Made by a program: the position numbers and the translations under genes. A DNA stretch of 64,000 bases from DATGJX01 sp035279385 (lineage in GTDB: Bacteria > Vulcanimicrobiota > Vulcanimicrobiia > Vulcanimicrobiales > Vulcanimicrobiaceae): NCBI GenBank assembly GCA_035279385.1, contig DATEHZ010000061.1:1-64000 (forward strand), read 5' to 3'. Below, piece by piece: positions 26,903-35,884 of the stretch (the stretch's first letter is position 1; each line of letters begins with the position of its first letter). The notes below the pieces were generated by a model that searched no databases, was not told the origin of the DNA, and worked only from the letters and a program-made list of their open reading frames with translations.

Positions 26903-28182
26903 TGGAACCGGACGAACATCTCTTCCGGCGCGAGTTCGGACGGATAGTCAGCGCGCTGGTCCGCATCTTCGGTTTCGGTCAGCTCGCGCTCGCAGAAGAC
27001 GTCGCACAGGACGTCTTCTGCCGCGCGCTCGAGACCTGGAAGCTGCGCGGTGTTCCGGAGAATCCGTCGTCGTGGCTGATGAAAGCCGCGCGGAACCGTG
27101 CGATCGACATCTTGCGCCGCGAGCGCACCGCAGCGAACGCCGTACCGCAATTGCACCGCCTGGTGCAAAGTGAATGGACGCTGGTTCCGGCGATCGACGG
27201 TGTCTTCAGCGTCGAGACGATCAAGGACGATCAGTTGCGCATGATGTTTTCGTGCTGCGATCCGGCTCTTTCGGAAGAGACGCAAGTGACGCTGATCCTG
27301 GCGCTTCTGGGCGGTTTCACCGCTCATGAAATTGCCGCAGCCTTTTTAAGTAAGCGCGATGCGGTCGCAAAACGCATCGAGCGCGGCAAAAAAGTTTTGG
27401 CCGCCTCACAGACGTTATTCGAATTGACCGACGCCGATTTGCCCGCGCGCTTGTCGGCCGTGCAGCGCGCGCTGTACCTGCTTTTCAACGAGGGGTATCA
27501 CGGCGCGTCTGCGCACGGTGCGGTTCGTCCGGAGCTCTGCCGCGAAGCCATGCGCCTGGCCGGACTCTTGCTCGACAATCCGCTTGCGTCGACGACGAGA
27601 ACGTACGCCTTGTGCGCCCTCATGTGGCTCAACGCGGCCCGCCTGCCGGCTCGCGTCGACGCCGACGGGGATCTCATCGCGCTCTACGATCAAGATCGCG
27701 CCCTTTGGGACGGCAGCCTCGTCACGCAAGGGAACGCATTTCTGAATCTCGCCGCGAGCGGAGACGATCTGAGCGAGTATCACGTCGAAGCGGCGATTGC
27801 CTGGGTGCACAGCAGCGCGAGGCGCATCGAGGATACCGATTGGGAGCGCATTCTCTGGCTGTACGACACGCTCTTCGCGATTCGGCCCTCACCGGTGATC
27901 GCGCTGAATCGTGCGATAGCGCTGGCGCAAACGGACGGGCCGCAGGCGGGCATCGACGCGATCTCCGCGATTCCCGAGTCGCAGCGCCTGCGGTCGTATC
28001 CGTTCTTCCATGCGGCGCTTGCCGAATTGGAATTACGCGCCGGACGTCCGGAGTGCGCGAGTGCGCATTTCGAACAAGCGCTCGCGCTCGCGCGCAATCC
28101 GACGGAACGCCGGTTTTTAACTACACGCGCGTTACGCTCTCGCGCGCCGAACGCTCCAACGCCTGTTTCAAGTCCCCGATAA
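26902..28182 (+). CDS. ECF sigma factor, YCII-associated (ECF42 type)
   Basis: A 426-aa sigma factor. Region 2 (about 8-75, DVAQDVFCRALETW, NPSSWLMKAARNRAID) and region 4 (about 115-170) are followed by a long C-terminal extension of TPR-like/DUF6596 type (LYLLFNEGYHGASAHGAVRPELCREA), needed for activity in the ECF42 group. No anti-sigma factor is nearby; the partner is the YCII gene, with GTG 26902 sharing a base with its stop. The final 20 residues overlap the convergent cgl gene by 62 nt and are not family-like. Confidence 0.9.
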   Translation: MEPDEHLFRREFGRIVSALVRIFGFGQLALAEDVAQDVFCRALETWKLRGVPENPSSWLMKAARNRAIDILRRERTAANAVPQLHRLVQSEWTLVPAIDGVFSVETIKDDQLRMMFSCCDPALSEETQVTLILALLGGFTAHEIAAAFLSKRDAVAKRIERGKKVLAASQTLFELTDADLPARLSAVQRALYLLFNEGYHGASAHGAVRPELCREAMRLAGLLLDNPLASTTRTYALCALMWLNAARLPARVDADGDLIALYDQDRALWDGSLVTQGNAFLNLAASGDDLSEYHVEAAIAWVHSSARRIEDTDWERILWLYDTLFAIRPSPVIALNRAIALAQTDGPQAGIDAISAIPESQRLRSYPFFHAALAELELRAGRPECASAHFEQALALARNPTERRFLTTRALRSRAPNAPTPVSSPR

Positions 28183-29296
28183 GATCTTCGATATCTTCGA
28201 TCCCCACGGATAGACGCAGCAAGCCGTCGGTCACGCCGCGCTTTTCGCGCTCTTGCTTCGGAATCGAACCGTGCGTCATGCGCGCGGGATGGCAAATCAG
28301 CGATTCCACGCCGCCCAGGCTCTCCGCGAGACTGAAATAGTGCATGCGGTTCGCGAAGTCGATCGCGCGCTGCTCCGGGCCTTTGAGCGTGAACGAGACC
28401 ATGCCGCCGAAGCCGCTCATCTGACGTTTCGCGAGTTCGTGCTGCGGATGCGAGGCGAGGCCCGGATAGTACACGCGGTCGATCTCCGAATGACTTTCCA
28501 AAAACTCCGCCACCGCCTGGGCGTTCTTGGCGTGTTCGCGCATGCGAAGTGCGAGCGTCTTTGCGCCGCGCATCGTCAGCCACGCGTCGTTCGGTCCCGG
28601 AATCCCGCCGACCGCGTTTTGATGAAACTTGATGACCTCGTAGAAGTCTTTGTTGCTCGTGAGCGCCGCGCCGCCCACGACGTCGCTATGGCCGCCGATG
28701 TACTTGGTCGTGGAGTGCACGACGACGTCCGCGCCGAGCGCAAGCGGCTGCTGAAAGTACGGCGATGCGAACGTGTTGTCGACGACCACGATGACGTGCC
28801 GCGCCTCGTCATGGTGAGCCAGTCGAACCATCGCGCGAATATCGATGAGTTTGAGCAGCGGATTCGTCGGCGTCTCGACCCAGAACATCTTGGTGTTCGG
28901 TTTGACGGCCGCGCGGACGGCATCGATATCCGCCATGTCGACGTAGGTGAATTCCAAACCGTAGCGCGTGAGGACGCGCGAGAAGAGCCGGTACGTTCCG
29001 CCGTAGAGATCGTCCGTGACCACGACGTGGTCGCCGGCGGAAAGCAGATTCAGCACCGCGGACGTTGCCGCCATGCCGCTCGCGAACGCGCTGCCGTACT
29101 CTGCGTTCTCGAGCGCCGCGAGCTGCGCTTCGAGCGCCACGCGCGTCGGATTCACCGTGCGGCTGTAATCGAAGCCTTTATGAACGCCGACGGCTTCCTG
29201 CGTATACGTCGAGGTTTGATAAATCGGAACGATGGTCGCGCCGGTCGCAGGGTCGGCGCCCTGGCCGACGTGGATCGCTTTGGTCGAGAATTTCAC
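28121..29296 (-). CDS. Cystathionine gamma-lyase/synthase family PLP enzyme
   Basis: A 391-aa Cys/Met-metabolism PLP enzyme. YSRTVNPTR, FASGMAATSAVLNLL, DNTFASPYFQQPLALGAD and HSTTKYIGGHSD with the PLP Lys are all present. Next to a cystathionine beta-synthase gene (1 bp away) the likely role is cystathionine gamma-lyase, giving cysteine from cystathionine (reverse transsulfuration); cystathionine gamma-synthase activity cannot be excluded by sequence alone. Confidence 0.92.
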   Translation of the reverse strand: MKFSTKAIHVGQGADPATGATIVPIYQTSTYTQEAVGVHKGFDYSRTVNPTRVALEAQLAALENAEYGSAFASGMAATSAVLNLLSAGDHVVVTDDLYGGTYRLFSRVLTRYGLEFTYVDMADIDAVRAAVKPNTKMFWVETPTNPLLKLIDIRAMVRLAHHDEARHVIVVVDNTFASPYFQQPLALGADVVVHSTTKYIGGHSDVVGGAALTSNKDFYEVIKFHQNAVGGIPGPNDAWLTMRGAKTLALRMREHAKNAQAVAEFLESHSEIDRVYYPGLASHPQHELAKRQMSGFGGMVSFTLKGPEQRAIDFANRMHYFSLAESLGGVESLICHPARMTHGSIPKQEREKRGVTDGLLRLSVGIEDIEDLIGDLKQALERSARESVTRV

Positions 29297-29297
29297 G

Positions 29298-30701
29298 CTA
29301 CTGCCGCACCTTCGAGTCGCTTGCGGTGGAGAGATAACTGATGATGTCTTGCCGCGTCAGCACGCCGATCGGCTCGTCCTCGTCGGTGACGACGACCGCG
29401 TGATTCGCGAGCGTAAGCAGCTTATACGCGCGTTCGATCTCCTCGCTCTGATCGAGCACGGGGAAGGGACGCCCCATCACCTCGCTGACCGGTTTGTGAA
29501 TGATGTCGGCTTGATCGAAGACCGCCTGCATCACGGCGACGTCGTTGATGCTGCCGATCTGCTCGGTGCCGCGCATGACGGGAATCTGAGAAATCTCGTA
29601 CTGCCGCAGCAAGTCCAGCGCGGATTGCACGACGTCGGTATCCTTCACGGTGATGAGCGGCGGCAGCGGACGTTTGCTGCGGAGCACGTCGCCGACGGTT
29701 GCGCGGCGTTTGCCCTCGGAGAGAAACCCATTGGCGATCATCCATTCGTCGTTGAAGATCTTCGACATGTAGCCGCGTCCGGAATCGGGGAAGAGCACGA
29801 CGAGCACGGCGTCGGCCGGAAGCGTTTTCGCGAGTTTCATCGCGGCGACCGCCGCGGTGCCGGACGAGCCGCCGACGAGCAGCCCTTCTTCGCGCGTGAT
29901 GCGCCGCGCCGTCAGGAACGACTCGCGATCCGAGACACGCACCATTTCGTCGATGACTTTCAAGTCGACGGTTTCGGGCAGATACGACATGCCGATACCT
30001 TCAACCGCGTACGACTTGGGCGTGTCGCCGGAGTAGATCGAGCCTTCCGGGTCGGCCCCGACGACGTGAATCTTCGGATTCTGCTCTTTCAGAAAGCGCG
30101 CGGTGCCGGAGATCGTTCCGCCCGTGCCGATGCCGGCGACGAAATGCGTGATGCGGCCCGCGGTTTGCCGCCAAATCTCGGGGCCGGTCGTGTGGTAGTG
30201 GGCTTCCGGATTATGATGATTGTGAAACTGGTTCGGCTGAAACGCGCCGGGAATCTCCGATGCCAGCCGGTTTGCGACGCCGTAGTAGGATTCGGGCGAA
30301 TCGTTCGGCACGTTCGTCGGCGTCACGACCACTTCGGCCCCGTACGCACGCAGCAGATCGACTTTTTCTTTCGCCATCTTGTCCGGCATGACCAGAATGC
30401 AGCGGTATCCGCGAATCGCCGCCGCCATGGCGAGACCCGACCCCGTATTGCCGCTGGTGGGCTCGACGATCGTGCCGCCGGGCTTGAGCAGCTCCGCCTT
30501 CTCGGCGGCGTCGAGCATTGCGACGGCAGGACGATCTTTCACGCTGCCGCCGGGGTTCATGTACTCGACCTTCGCCAGAACCAAACACTCGGCGCCGTCC
30601 GTTACTTTGTTGAGCCGAACGAGTGGGGTGTTGCCGATGGCTTCGAGCGCATCGTTGAAATATTGCATGCCGGTACGCGTGTCCGACGCCGTGGTCGTCA
30701 A
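29298..30701 (-). CDS. Cystathionine beta-synthase with CBS pair
   Basis: A 467-aa PLP enzyme condensing serine (or O-acetylserine) with homocysteine. Catalytic domain about 12-330: IGNTPLVRLNK, NPGGSVKDRPA with the PLP Lys, PTSGNTGSGLA, GIGTGGTISGTARFL. A CBS-domain pair (about 345-460) follows. TTG 30701 is chosen because GGAGG lies 8 nt before it; ATG 30668 is 11 codons inside and has no ribosome site. The frame is open far upstream but in atypical sequence. Operon with the gamma-lyase. Confidence 0.92.
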   Translation of the reverse strand: MTTTASDTRTGMQYFNDALEAIGNTPLVRLNKVTDGAECLVLAKVEYMNPGGSVKDRPAVAMLDAAEKAELLKPGGTIVEPTSGNTGSGLAMAAAIRGYRCILVMPDKMAKEKVDLLRAYGAEVVVTPTNVPNDSPESYYGVANRLASEIPGAFQPNQFHNHHNPEAHYHTTGPEIWRQTAGRITHFVAGIGTGGTISGTARFLKEQNPKIHVVGADPEGSIYSGDTPKSYAVEGIGMSYLPETVDLKVIDEMVRVSDRESFLTARRITREEGLLVGGSSGTAAVAAMKLAKTLPADAVLVVLFPDSGRGYMSKIFNDEWMIANGFLSEGKRRATVGDVLRSKRPLPPLITVKDTDVVQSALDLLRQYEISQIPVMRGTEQIGSINDVAVMQAVFDQADIIHKPVSEVMGRPFPVLDQSEEIERAYKLLTLANHAVVVTDEDEPIGVLTRQDIISYLSTASDSKVRQ

Positions 30702-30824
30702 GGTCTTGGCCTCCGGAAAAGGTATTGGGAACCTCTTCGCCTTCCGCGCTCCTTCGGTACGGCCCTTCGGCGCTCGGTCACATTGCCCGGTCCGGGTATG
30801 ATGTACGGAGAAGAGGGAGGCATC

Positions 30825-31169
30825 ATGAAACGCGCACGAGCCCTTGGGCTGCTCCTCGCATTCGCGGGAATTTTTGCATTGGCCGCGTGTGATGACTCCG
30901 CGCTGCCGCCGGGCGGAACGTACCAGAGCGTCGCCGGCGTGGTACTCGACGCCGCAACGAACCGGCCGATTTCGGGGGCGACCGTTACGGTGGACACCGT
31001 CCTGACGACGACGACGGATGCGGCGGGAAAGTTCTCGTTTGCAAAAGTTCCGGTCGGCGACATCGACTATCAGGTCACCACGCCGGAGGGTTCCTACAAA
31101 GCGTACACGAGCAGCGCGCATTTGGCGCCCGATAAACCATTGGCACTGACGATAACGCTCTCACACTGA
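30825..31169 (+). CDS. Small lipoprotein with carboxypeptidase-regulatory-like fold
   Basis: A 114-aa protein with a lipobox (FALAAC, Cys near residue 20) and a domain of the CarboxypepD_reg-like type: VAGVVLDAATNRPISGATVTV, TTTDAAGKFSFAKVPVG. The domain is a beta-sandwich used in surface proteins. GAGGGAGG lies just before ATG 30825. Confidence 0.8.
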   Translation: MKRARALGLLLAFAGIFALAACDDSALPPGGTYQSVAGVVLDAATNRPISGATVTVDTVLTTTTDAAGKFSFAKVPVGDIDYQVTTPEGSYKAYTSSAHLAPDKPLALTITLSH

Positions 31170-31180
31170 CCACCGCGCGC

Positions 31181-32260
31181 ATGCGGGTCGTCATCGCTCC
31201 CGACAAGTTCAAGGGAAGACTCACCGCCGCACAAGCGGCGGATGCGATCGAAAGAGGCATGCGCGCGGTGCTGCACGACGCGGAGTTCGTTGTCACGCCG
31301 ATGGCGGACGGCGGTGAAGGTACCGTCGATGCATTCGTGCGTGCCGGCGCGCAGCGTCGCACGGTGCGCGTCCGAGGACCGTTAGGCGATCCGGTCGACG
31401 CCCCGTTTGCGCTGCTCGATTCGACTGCGATTATCGAAATGGCGGCGGCTTCCGGCTTGGAACTGCTAACGCGCGATCGCCGCAACATCTTGCATTCCGA
31501 TACGTACGGCGTCGGTGAGCTCTTGCTGGCGAGCGCTGCTGCCGGCGCGCAGCGTATCATCGTCGGCGTCGGCGGGAGCGCAACCAACGACGCGGGAACC
31601 GGCATGCTGCGCGCGCTGGGCGTACGTTTCATCGACGAAACCGGCGAAACGCTGGACCGTGCGATTCTGCGCTACGCATGCTTGGACGACATCGATCGCA
31701 GTGGTTTGAACGAGCGCGTGGCGCGCGTGCCCATCGTTATCGCAAGCGACGTCGACAATCCGCTCTGCGGCGCGAACGGCGCGGCACGAACCTATGCCGC
31801 GCAGAAAGGCGCCAACGCGGCGCAAATCGCGCTGCTCGACGACACCCTCGAACATATTGCGGACGTCGCCGCGAGCACGATGGGCAAAGACGAGCGGCGG
31901 ACACCCGGCGCGGGCGCTGCGGGCGGTCTGGGCTATGGCTTGCTGCAATTCCTGAACGCGCGGATGGAGCGGGGCGTGAAGGTTATCGCGGATGAATTGC
32001 AGTTGCGCAGCGCCCTCCACGGTGCTGCGCTGTGCGTCACCGGCGAGGGGAAGATCGACGATCAAACGCTCCACGGCAAAGCCGTGAGCGGCGTTGCCGC
32101 GCTGGCGCAAGCGGAACATGTACCGGTGGTGGCATTTGCCGGAATCGTCGAGGAGCACGCAAAGCAAGAACTCGAGGAGCGCGGCATCACGGTGCGTGAA
32201 GCCGACTCCACCGTTTTGGAACGAGCTGCGCGCGATTACGCCGGCGAGTTTGCCGGGTGA
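31181..32260 (+). CDS. Glycerate 2-kinase
   Basis: A 359-aa glycerate kinase type 1 (GarK/GlxK family), which phosphorylates D-glycerate to 2-phosphoglycerate. APDKFKGRLTAAQAADAIERG, PMADGGEGTVDAFV, GVGGSATNDAGTGML and TGEGKIDDQTLHGKAVSGVA are the family blocks. It follows the lipoprotein by 11 nt and overlaps the convergent cupredoxin gene by 25 nt. Confidence 0.93.
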   Translation: MRVVIAPDKFKGRLTAAQAADAIERGMRAVLHDAEFVVTPMADGGEGTVDAFVRAGAQRRTVRVRGPLGDPVDAPFALLDSTAIIEMAAASGLELLTRDRRNILHSDTYGVGELLLASAAAGAQRIIVGVGGSATNDAGTGMLRALGVRFIDETGETLDRAILRYACLDDIDRSGLNERVARVPIVIASDVDNPLCGANGAARTYAAQKGANAAQIALLDDTLEHIADVAASTMGKDERRTPGAGAAGGLGYGLLQFLNARMERGVKVIADELQLRSALHGAALCVTGEGKIDDQTLHGKAVSGVAALAQAEHVPVVAFAGIVEEHAKQELEERGITVREADSTVLERAARDYAGEFAG

Positions 32261-32613
32261 AGGGCTGCTTGCCCGCCGGTCTCGTGGATCGCGCTCGGTA
32301 CGGTTATCGTGCCCTGCATGCCGGGGTGATACGTACAGACGTACGGGTACACGCCGGACTTCGTGAACGTGTACTTCCAGGATTTACCGCCGGCGATGTC
32401 GCCGGACTTGAACGCATCCGCCGTGACGTTATGCGTCACGTCGTCGTCGTTCTGGAAGACGACGGTATCCCCGGGCTGCACCGTCAGCATCTGCGGCTTG
32501 AACGCGTAATCGCTCATATGAACGACGGTTTGCGGCTGCGCCGGCCGTGCCGTTTGCGCGCCCAGCCCGAGCATGCAGAGCCCGATTCCAAGTGCGGAAA
32601 GAAACTTCGCCAT
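32236..32613 (-). CDS. Exported plastocyanin/amicyanin-like cupredoxin
   Basis: A 125-aa protein with signal peptide (about 1-25) and a cupredoxin fold: MSDYAFKPQMLTVQPGDTVVFQNDDDVTHNV gives the first His ligand (quoted in part: VTHNV) and YVCTYHPGMQG gives Cys, His and Met, so a complete type 1 copper site. It would carry electrons in the periplasm. ATG 32613 follows AGGG; GTG 32622 is an alternative. Confidence 0.88.
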   Translation of the reverse strand: MAKFLSALGIGLCMLGLGAQTARPAQPQTVVHMSDYAFKPQMLTVQPGDTVVFQNDDDVTHNVTADAFKSGDIAGGKSWKYTFTKSGVYPYVCTYHPGMQGTITVPSAIHETGGQAALHPANSPA

Positions 32614-32647
32614 GCGCTTCACCCTACGAAAGAACGATGAAGGAAGC

Positions 32648-32677
32648 CTGAACCGGCAGAACGTTCAGACTTTTTTC
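32648..32677 (+). terminator. Weak terminator-like hairpin
   Basis: Stem CTGAAC / GTTCAG, 9-nt loop, then ACTTTTTT. On the plus strand it would end read-through from the glycerate kinase side. Confidence 0.45.
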
Positions 32678-32725
32678 ATGCGCCGAGGCTAGCGTGGAGT
32701 TGCTCCATATGGTGCAGCACGAGTT

Positions 32726-32762
32726 GGGTTGGCGATCAGGCTCCGTTCGCCAACCCTCTTTC
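32726..32762 (+). terminator. Terminator-like hairpin
   Basis: Stem GGGTTGGCGA / TCGCCAACCC (10 bp) with an 11-nt loop, followed by TCTTTC, just beyond the end of the convergent yvcK gene. Confidence 0.55.
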
Positions 32763-32783
32763 ATGCTGCCGGCCAGCCGGCAA

Positions 32784-34130
32784 TCAAGCAGGCGAGTTCG
32801 ATCGCTGTTCGTACACTTCCGCGGGACGCATGTAGGACGCGCGCTGCGCGATGGCGCGGTCGAGGACGCCGAGCACCACTTGCGCGAGCTTCTCAGGATC
32901 GTGACGCACGGTTACCGTTTCGCTGATTACCTGCGCCTGCACCGGCGTGAGGCCCAGTTCCCGAATGCGTTCGGCGTCCGGCGCGACCGGAATCTGGCCT
33001 TCCTCGGCGTACACCTCGAGCAGTTTGCTGGGCGGTTCATCGTTGACGATGACGTAATCGCAGACGCGTTTGCCCGCGTTTTCGAGCAGCGCTTCCACGT
33101 GATCCGCGGCGGTCATCGCATCCGTTTCGCCCGGCTGCGTCATGACGTTGCAGACGTACATCTTTACGGCTGAGGACGCCGCCACTTCGCGCGCTATCCG
33201 GTCGACCAGGAAATTCGGCAGAATCGACGTGAACAAACTGCCCGGCCCCAGCACGATGGCGTCCGCTTCGCGAATGGCGTTGATCGTCTCGCCGAGCGGC
33301 GCCGCGTACGGCGGATCGAAGAAGACCTGCTTGATGCGCTTGTGCGATTTCGAGATGTTCGTCTCGCCTTCGATGACGGTGCCGTCTTCCAAACGCGCGC
33401 ACAGGTGCGCGATGCCCAGCGTCGCCGGGAGCACGCGGCCTTTGATGTTGAGCACGCGGCTCGATTCTTTGATCGCGCGATCGAAGTTGCCGGTAATGCC
33501 GGTCATCGCGGCGAGGAAAAGATTGCCGAACGAGTGTCCCGTCAGCCCTTCGCCTTCGTTGAAACGATAGCGGAAGAGATCGGTGACCATCGCTTCGTCG
33601 TCGGCAAGCGCGACCAGGCAGTTGCGCACGTCGCCCGGCGGCAGAACGCCGAGTTCTTTTTGCAAGCGTCCCGAACTGCCGCCGTCGTCGCTGACCGTGA
33701 CGATGGCGGTGAGATTTGCCGTTTTGCTCTTGAGGCCGCGCAGCAGCGTCGAGAGCCCGGTGCCGCCGCCGATCGCGACGATCTTATAGCCGTTGCGCAA
33801 GCGCATCGAATAGAGCGTGTCGAGAATGTGCTCGTGCCCGCCCATCGCGCTCGCGCGCAGAATTGCCAGCAGCCACTGCCGGATGCCCAGAAAAATCAGC
33901 GCGACGCCGATGATGATGAAGATCCACGCGAGATAGCCCGGCGGAAAATAATCGGTGACGAAGCTGTCGACCAGTTCGTTTGCGTGCAGGTCGAACCCGA
34001 TTGCCACCAGATAGCGATCGATGCCGTTGACGAGCAGCAAAATGCCGGCGATGGCGACGACGAGCCAGCGTTTGATGCCCAGGCCCGGATACGCCCAGCG
34101 AAGCACCGGAGGAACGCGGCTCAGCGTCAT
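32784..34130 (-). CDS. yvcK: YvcK/CofD-like gluconeogenesis factor with membrane anchor
   Basis: A 448-aa YvcK family protein (UDP-sugar binding, links carbon metabolism and cell shape in Bacillus). Two N-terminal membrane helices (about 20-40 and 68-90) precede the soluble domain with IGGGTGLSTLLRGLK, TVSDDGGSSGRL, PPGDVRNC and GPGSLFTSILPN. The membrane-anchored form differs from the soluble B. subtilis protein. Its ATG overlaps the rapZ stop (4 nt). Confidence 0.9.
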   Translation of the reverse strand: MTLSRVPPVLRWAYPGLGIKRWLVVAIAGILLLVNGIDRYLVAIGFDLHANELVDSFVTDYFPPGYLAWIFIIIGVALIFLGIRQWLLAILRASAMGGHEHILDTLYSMRLRNGYKIVAIGGGTGLSTLLRGLKSKTANLTAIVTVSDDGGSSGRLQKELGVLPPGDVRNCLVALADDEAMVTDLFRYRFNEGEGLTGHSFGNLFLAAMTGITGNFDRAIKESSRVLNIKGRVLPATLGIAHLCARLEDGTVIEGETNISKSHKRIKQVFFDPPYAAPLGETINAIREADAIVLGPGSLFTSILPNFLVDRIAREVAASSAVKMYVCNVMTQPGETDAMTAADHVEALLENAGKRVCDYVIVNDEPPSKLLEVYAEEGQIPVAPDAERIRELGLTPVQAQVISETVTVRHDPEKLAQVVLGVLDRAIAQRASYMRPAEVYEQRSNSPA

Positions 34131-34987
34131 CGGTCTTCGTCCCTCGAATCTAGAAATACGTCGGCGAGCCCTTGGCGCTGCAAATGATCGTTCAGCCGGC
34201 GCGCAACGTATACCGAGCGGTGACGGCCGCCCGTGCAGCCGATACCGATCGTCAGCTGCGATTTGCCTTCAGCCAGATAGCGGGGCATCAAGAAATCCAT
34301 CATGTCGAACAGTCGTTGTAAGAACGGCGCCGCAGCCGGGTCCGTTTCGATGTATTCGGCGACCGCCGGGTCGGCGCCCGTAAGCGGCCGCAGGCTCTCT
34401 ACGTAGTTCGGATTGTGTAGAAACCGTACGTCGAACAGCATATCCAAATCCAGCGGTATGCCGTACTTGAAGCCGAACGCGACGACGCTGACCGAAAGCG
34501 CGCGCTCGGTATGCAGGGGCGAAAATGCCGCCGCGATGCGCTCCTTGAGTTCCGCATGCGTGAGGTCCGTCGTATCGATGACGTGCGTCGCCAGCGCGCG
34601 CAGCGGCGCGAGCTCTTCGCGCTCCACCGCGATTGCGTCTCGCAGCGAGCCCACCGTGGCAAACGGATGCCGGCGACGCGTTTCACTGTATCGTCGGACG
34701 AGCACGTCGTTGCGCGCGTCCAGGAACAGCAGCTGCGGGCGCACGCCGTCGGCGGAGAACTGCTGCATGAGCGGCAGCGCGTCGCCCAGCGTTCCTCCGC
34801 TGCGCACGTCCAGCGCCAAAGCGACCTCGCGCACCCGTGCGTCCTCCAGGAGCGAGAGGGTTTGTGAAACCAGCTTCGGAGGAAGGTTATCTACACAGTA
34901 AAAGCCCAAGTCTTCAAGCGTCTTCATCGCCTGACTCTTACCGGCTCCCGAAAGCCCCGTCACGAAGACGAGTCGTTCTAGAGCCAC
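34127..34987 (-). CDS. rapZ: RapZ/YvcJ nucleotide-binding protein
   Basis: A 286-aa RapZ: Walker A GLSGAGKS near the N-terminus, then LGFYCVDNLPP, DARNDVLVRRYSETRR, and the C-terminal FGFKYGIPLDLD and GIGCTGGRHRSV. In E. coli it is an RNA-binding adaptor for GlmZ; in Firmicutes it binds UDP-sugars. GTG 34987 is chosen from the conserved N-terminus; no ribosome site is visible. whiA, often third in this cluster, is absent here. Confidence 0.92.
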   Translation of the reverse strand: MALERLVFVTGLSGAGKSQAMKTLEDLGFYCVDNLPPKLVSQTLSLLEDARVREVALALDVRSGGTLGDALPLMQQFSADGVRPQLLFLDARNDVLVRRYSETRRRHPFATVGSLRDAIAVEREELAPLRALATHVIDTTDLTHAELKERIAAAFSPLHTERALSVSVVAFGFKYGIPLDLDMLFDVRFLHNPNYVESLRPLTGADPAVAEYIETDPAAAPFLQRLFDMMDFLMPRYLAEGKSQLTIGIGCTGGRHRSVYVARRLNDHLQRQGLADVFLDSRDEDR

Positions 34988-35014
34988 TCGGCGCACCCGG
35001 AGCGTGCAAACGTC

Positions 35015-35413
35015 ATGAAACTGTTTTCGCCCGAAAAGGCCAACGCCCTCATCCCGAAGGTGGCTCCGCTGGTTGAGGAGCTCTGGACGAAGCGCCGTGA
35101 CCTCGCGATTCGGTTGCTGGAGACCGACCCGGTGCTGCGCGGCACCGAGCCGACGCCCCATTCGCGCATGGCCACCCCCCGCTCACCCTTCACGCCCGGG
35201 CGCTTCAGCGAGCAAAAAGCGGAGATCGTCCGCATCATCAATCGCATCGAGGCATACGGCTGCATCGTGAAGGACATCGACCTCGGCCTGATCGATTTTC
35301 CGTCGATGCACGAGGGTCGCGCGGTGTATCTGTGCTGGAAAGCCGGGGAAGAGCGCATCACGCACTGGCACGGTATGGACGAGGGCTTCTCCGAACGCCG
35401 GATGCTCCAATGA
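35015..35413 (+). CDS. DUF2203 family protein
   Basis: A 132-aa DUF2203 protein: LFSPEKANALIPKVAPLVEEL at the N-terminus and the C-terminal VYLCWKAGEERITHWHGMDEGF, a strongly conserved end. Function unknown. Divergent from rapZ with 27 bp between. Confidence 0.85.
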   Translation: MKLFSPEKANALIPKVAPLVEELWTKRRDLAIRLLETDPVLRGTEPTPHSRMATPRSPFTPGRFSEQKAEIVRIINRIEAYGCIVKDIDLGLIDFPSMHEGRAVYLCWKAGEERITHWHGMDEGFSERRMLQ

Positions 35414-35414
35414 G

Positions 35415-35443
35415 AAGACCCGGCGATTGCCGGGTCTTGTTTC
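35415..35443. terminator. Rho-independent terminator
   Basis: Stem AAGACCCGGC / GCCGGGTCTT, loop GATT, then GTTT; lies between two converging genes. Confidence 0.75.
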
Positions 35444-35464
35444 AAACGGTCGGCGGGGCAGCCG

Positions 35465-35875
35465 CTACGGCGTCGTAACGGTCGCCTCGACCGGAATAAA
35501 ATCTTCCGCCAATCCCTGCAGGCGCACCTCGCCGAACTCGGCGGTGTACGCGCCGGCCTCGGCGCTCTTGATCTCACCGATCTCCGGAACGCCGGCGAGC
35601 TGCGGAATCTTCGAGCGGATCTCGTCGGGAATGCGAACCTTATCGCCGACCGAGAGTTTGCCTTGGTCCCACAGGGCGTTGAGGCCCTCGAGCAACATGG
35701 GCAGCGGAATCCCGTAATCCTCGCTGATTGCGCCGATGGTGTGCGACTCGCTAATCGCGCAGTTGGAACAGCCGCCCAGATGAAAGCGGGCGAACACGCG
35801 GCGCGCGCCCGCGTGAAGTTTGAACGCCTGGTCGACGGTCATTTCCGGGGTGAAACGTTGCTCGGTCATACTCAT
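35465..35875 (-). CDS. DUF1858-type redox disulfide domain protein
   Basis: A 136-aa protein. The N-terminal half is the DUF1858 domain (MTVDQAFKLHAGARRVFARFHLGGCSNCAISESHTIGAI, of which GGCSNCAISE with CxxC is the core), found with hybrid-cluster and iron-sulfur repair proteins. The C-terminal half (about 70-136) is a separate beta-rich piece. Probable thiol/iron-sulfur role, partner unknown. Confidence 0.75.
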   Translation of the reverse strand: MSMTEQRFTPEMTVDQAFKLHAGARRVFARFHLGGCSNCAISESHTIGAISEDYGIPLPMLLEGLNALWDQGKLSVGDKVRIPDEIRSKIPQLAGVPEIGEIKSAEAGAYTAEFGEVRLQGLAEDFIPVEATVTTP

Positions 35876-35884
35876 ATCCTTCGC

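Noticed and set aside
29298..31121. A 607-aa version of the cystathionine beta-synthase
   Set aside because: The upstream 140 codons are non-homologous and cross the divergent promoter region; TTG 30701 has a good ribosome site.
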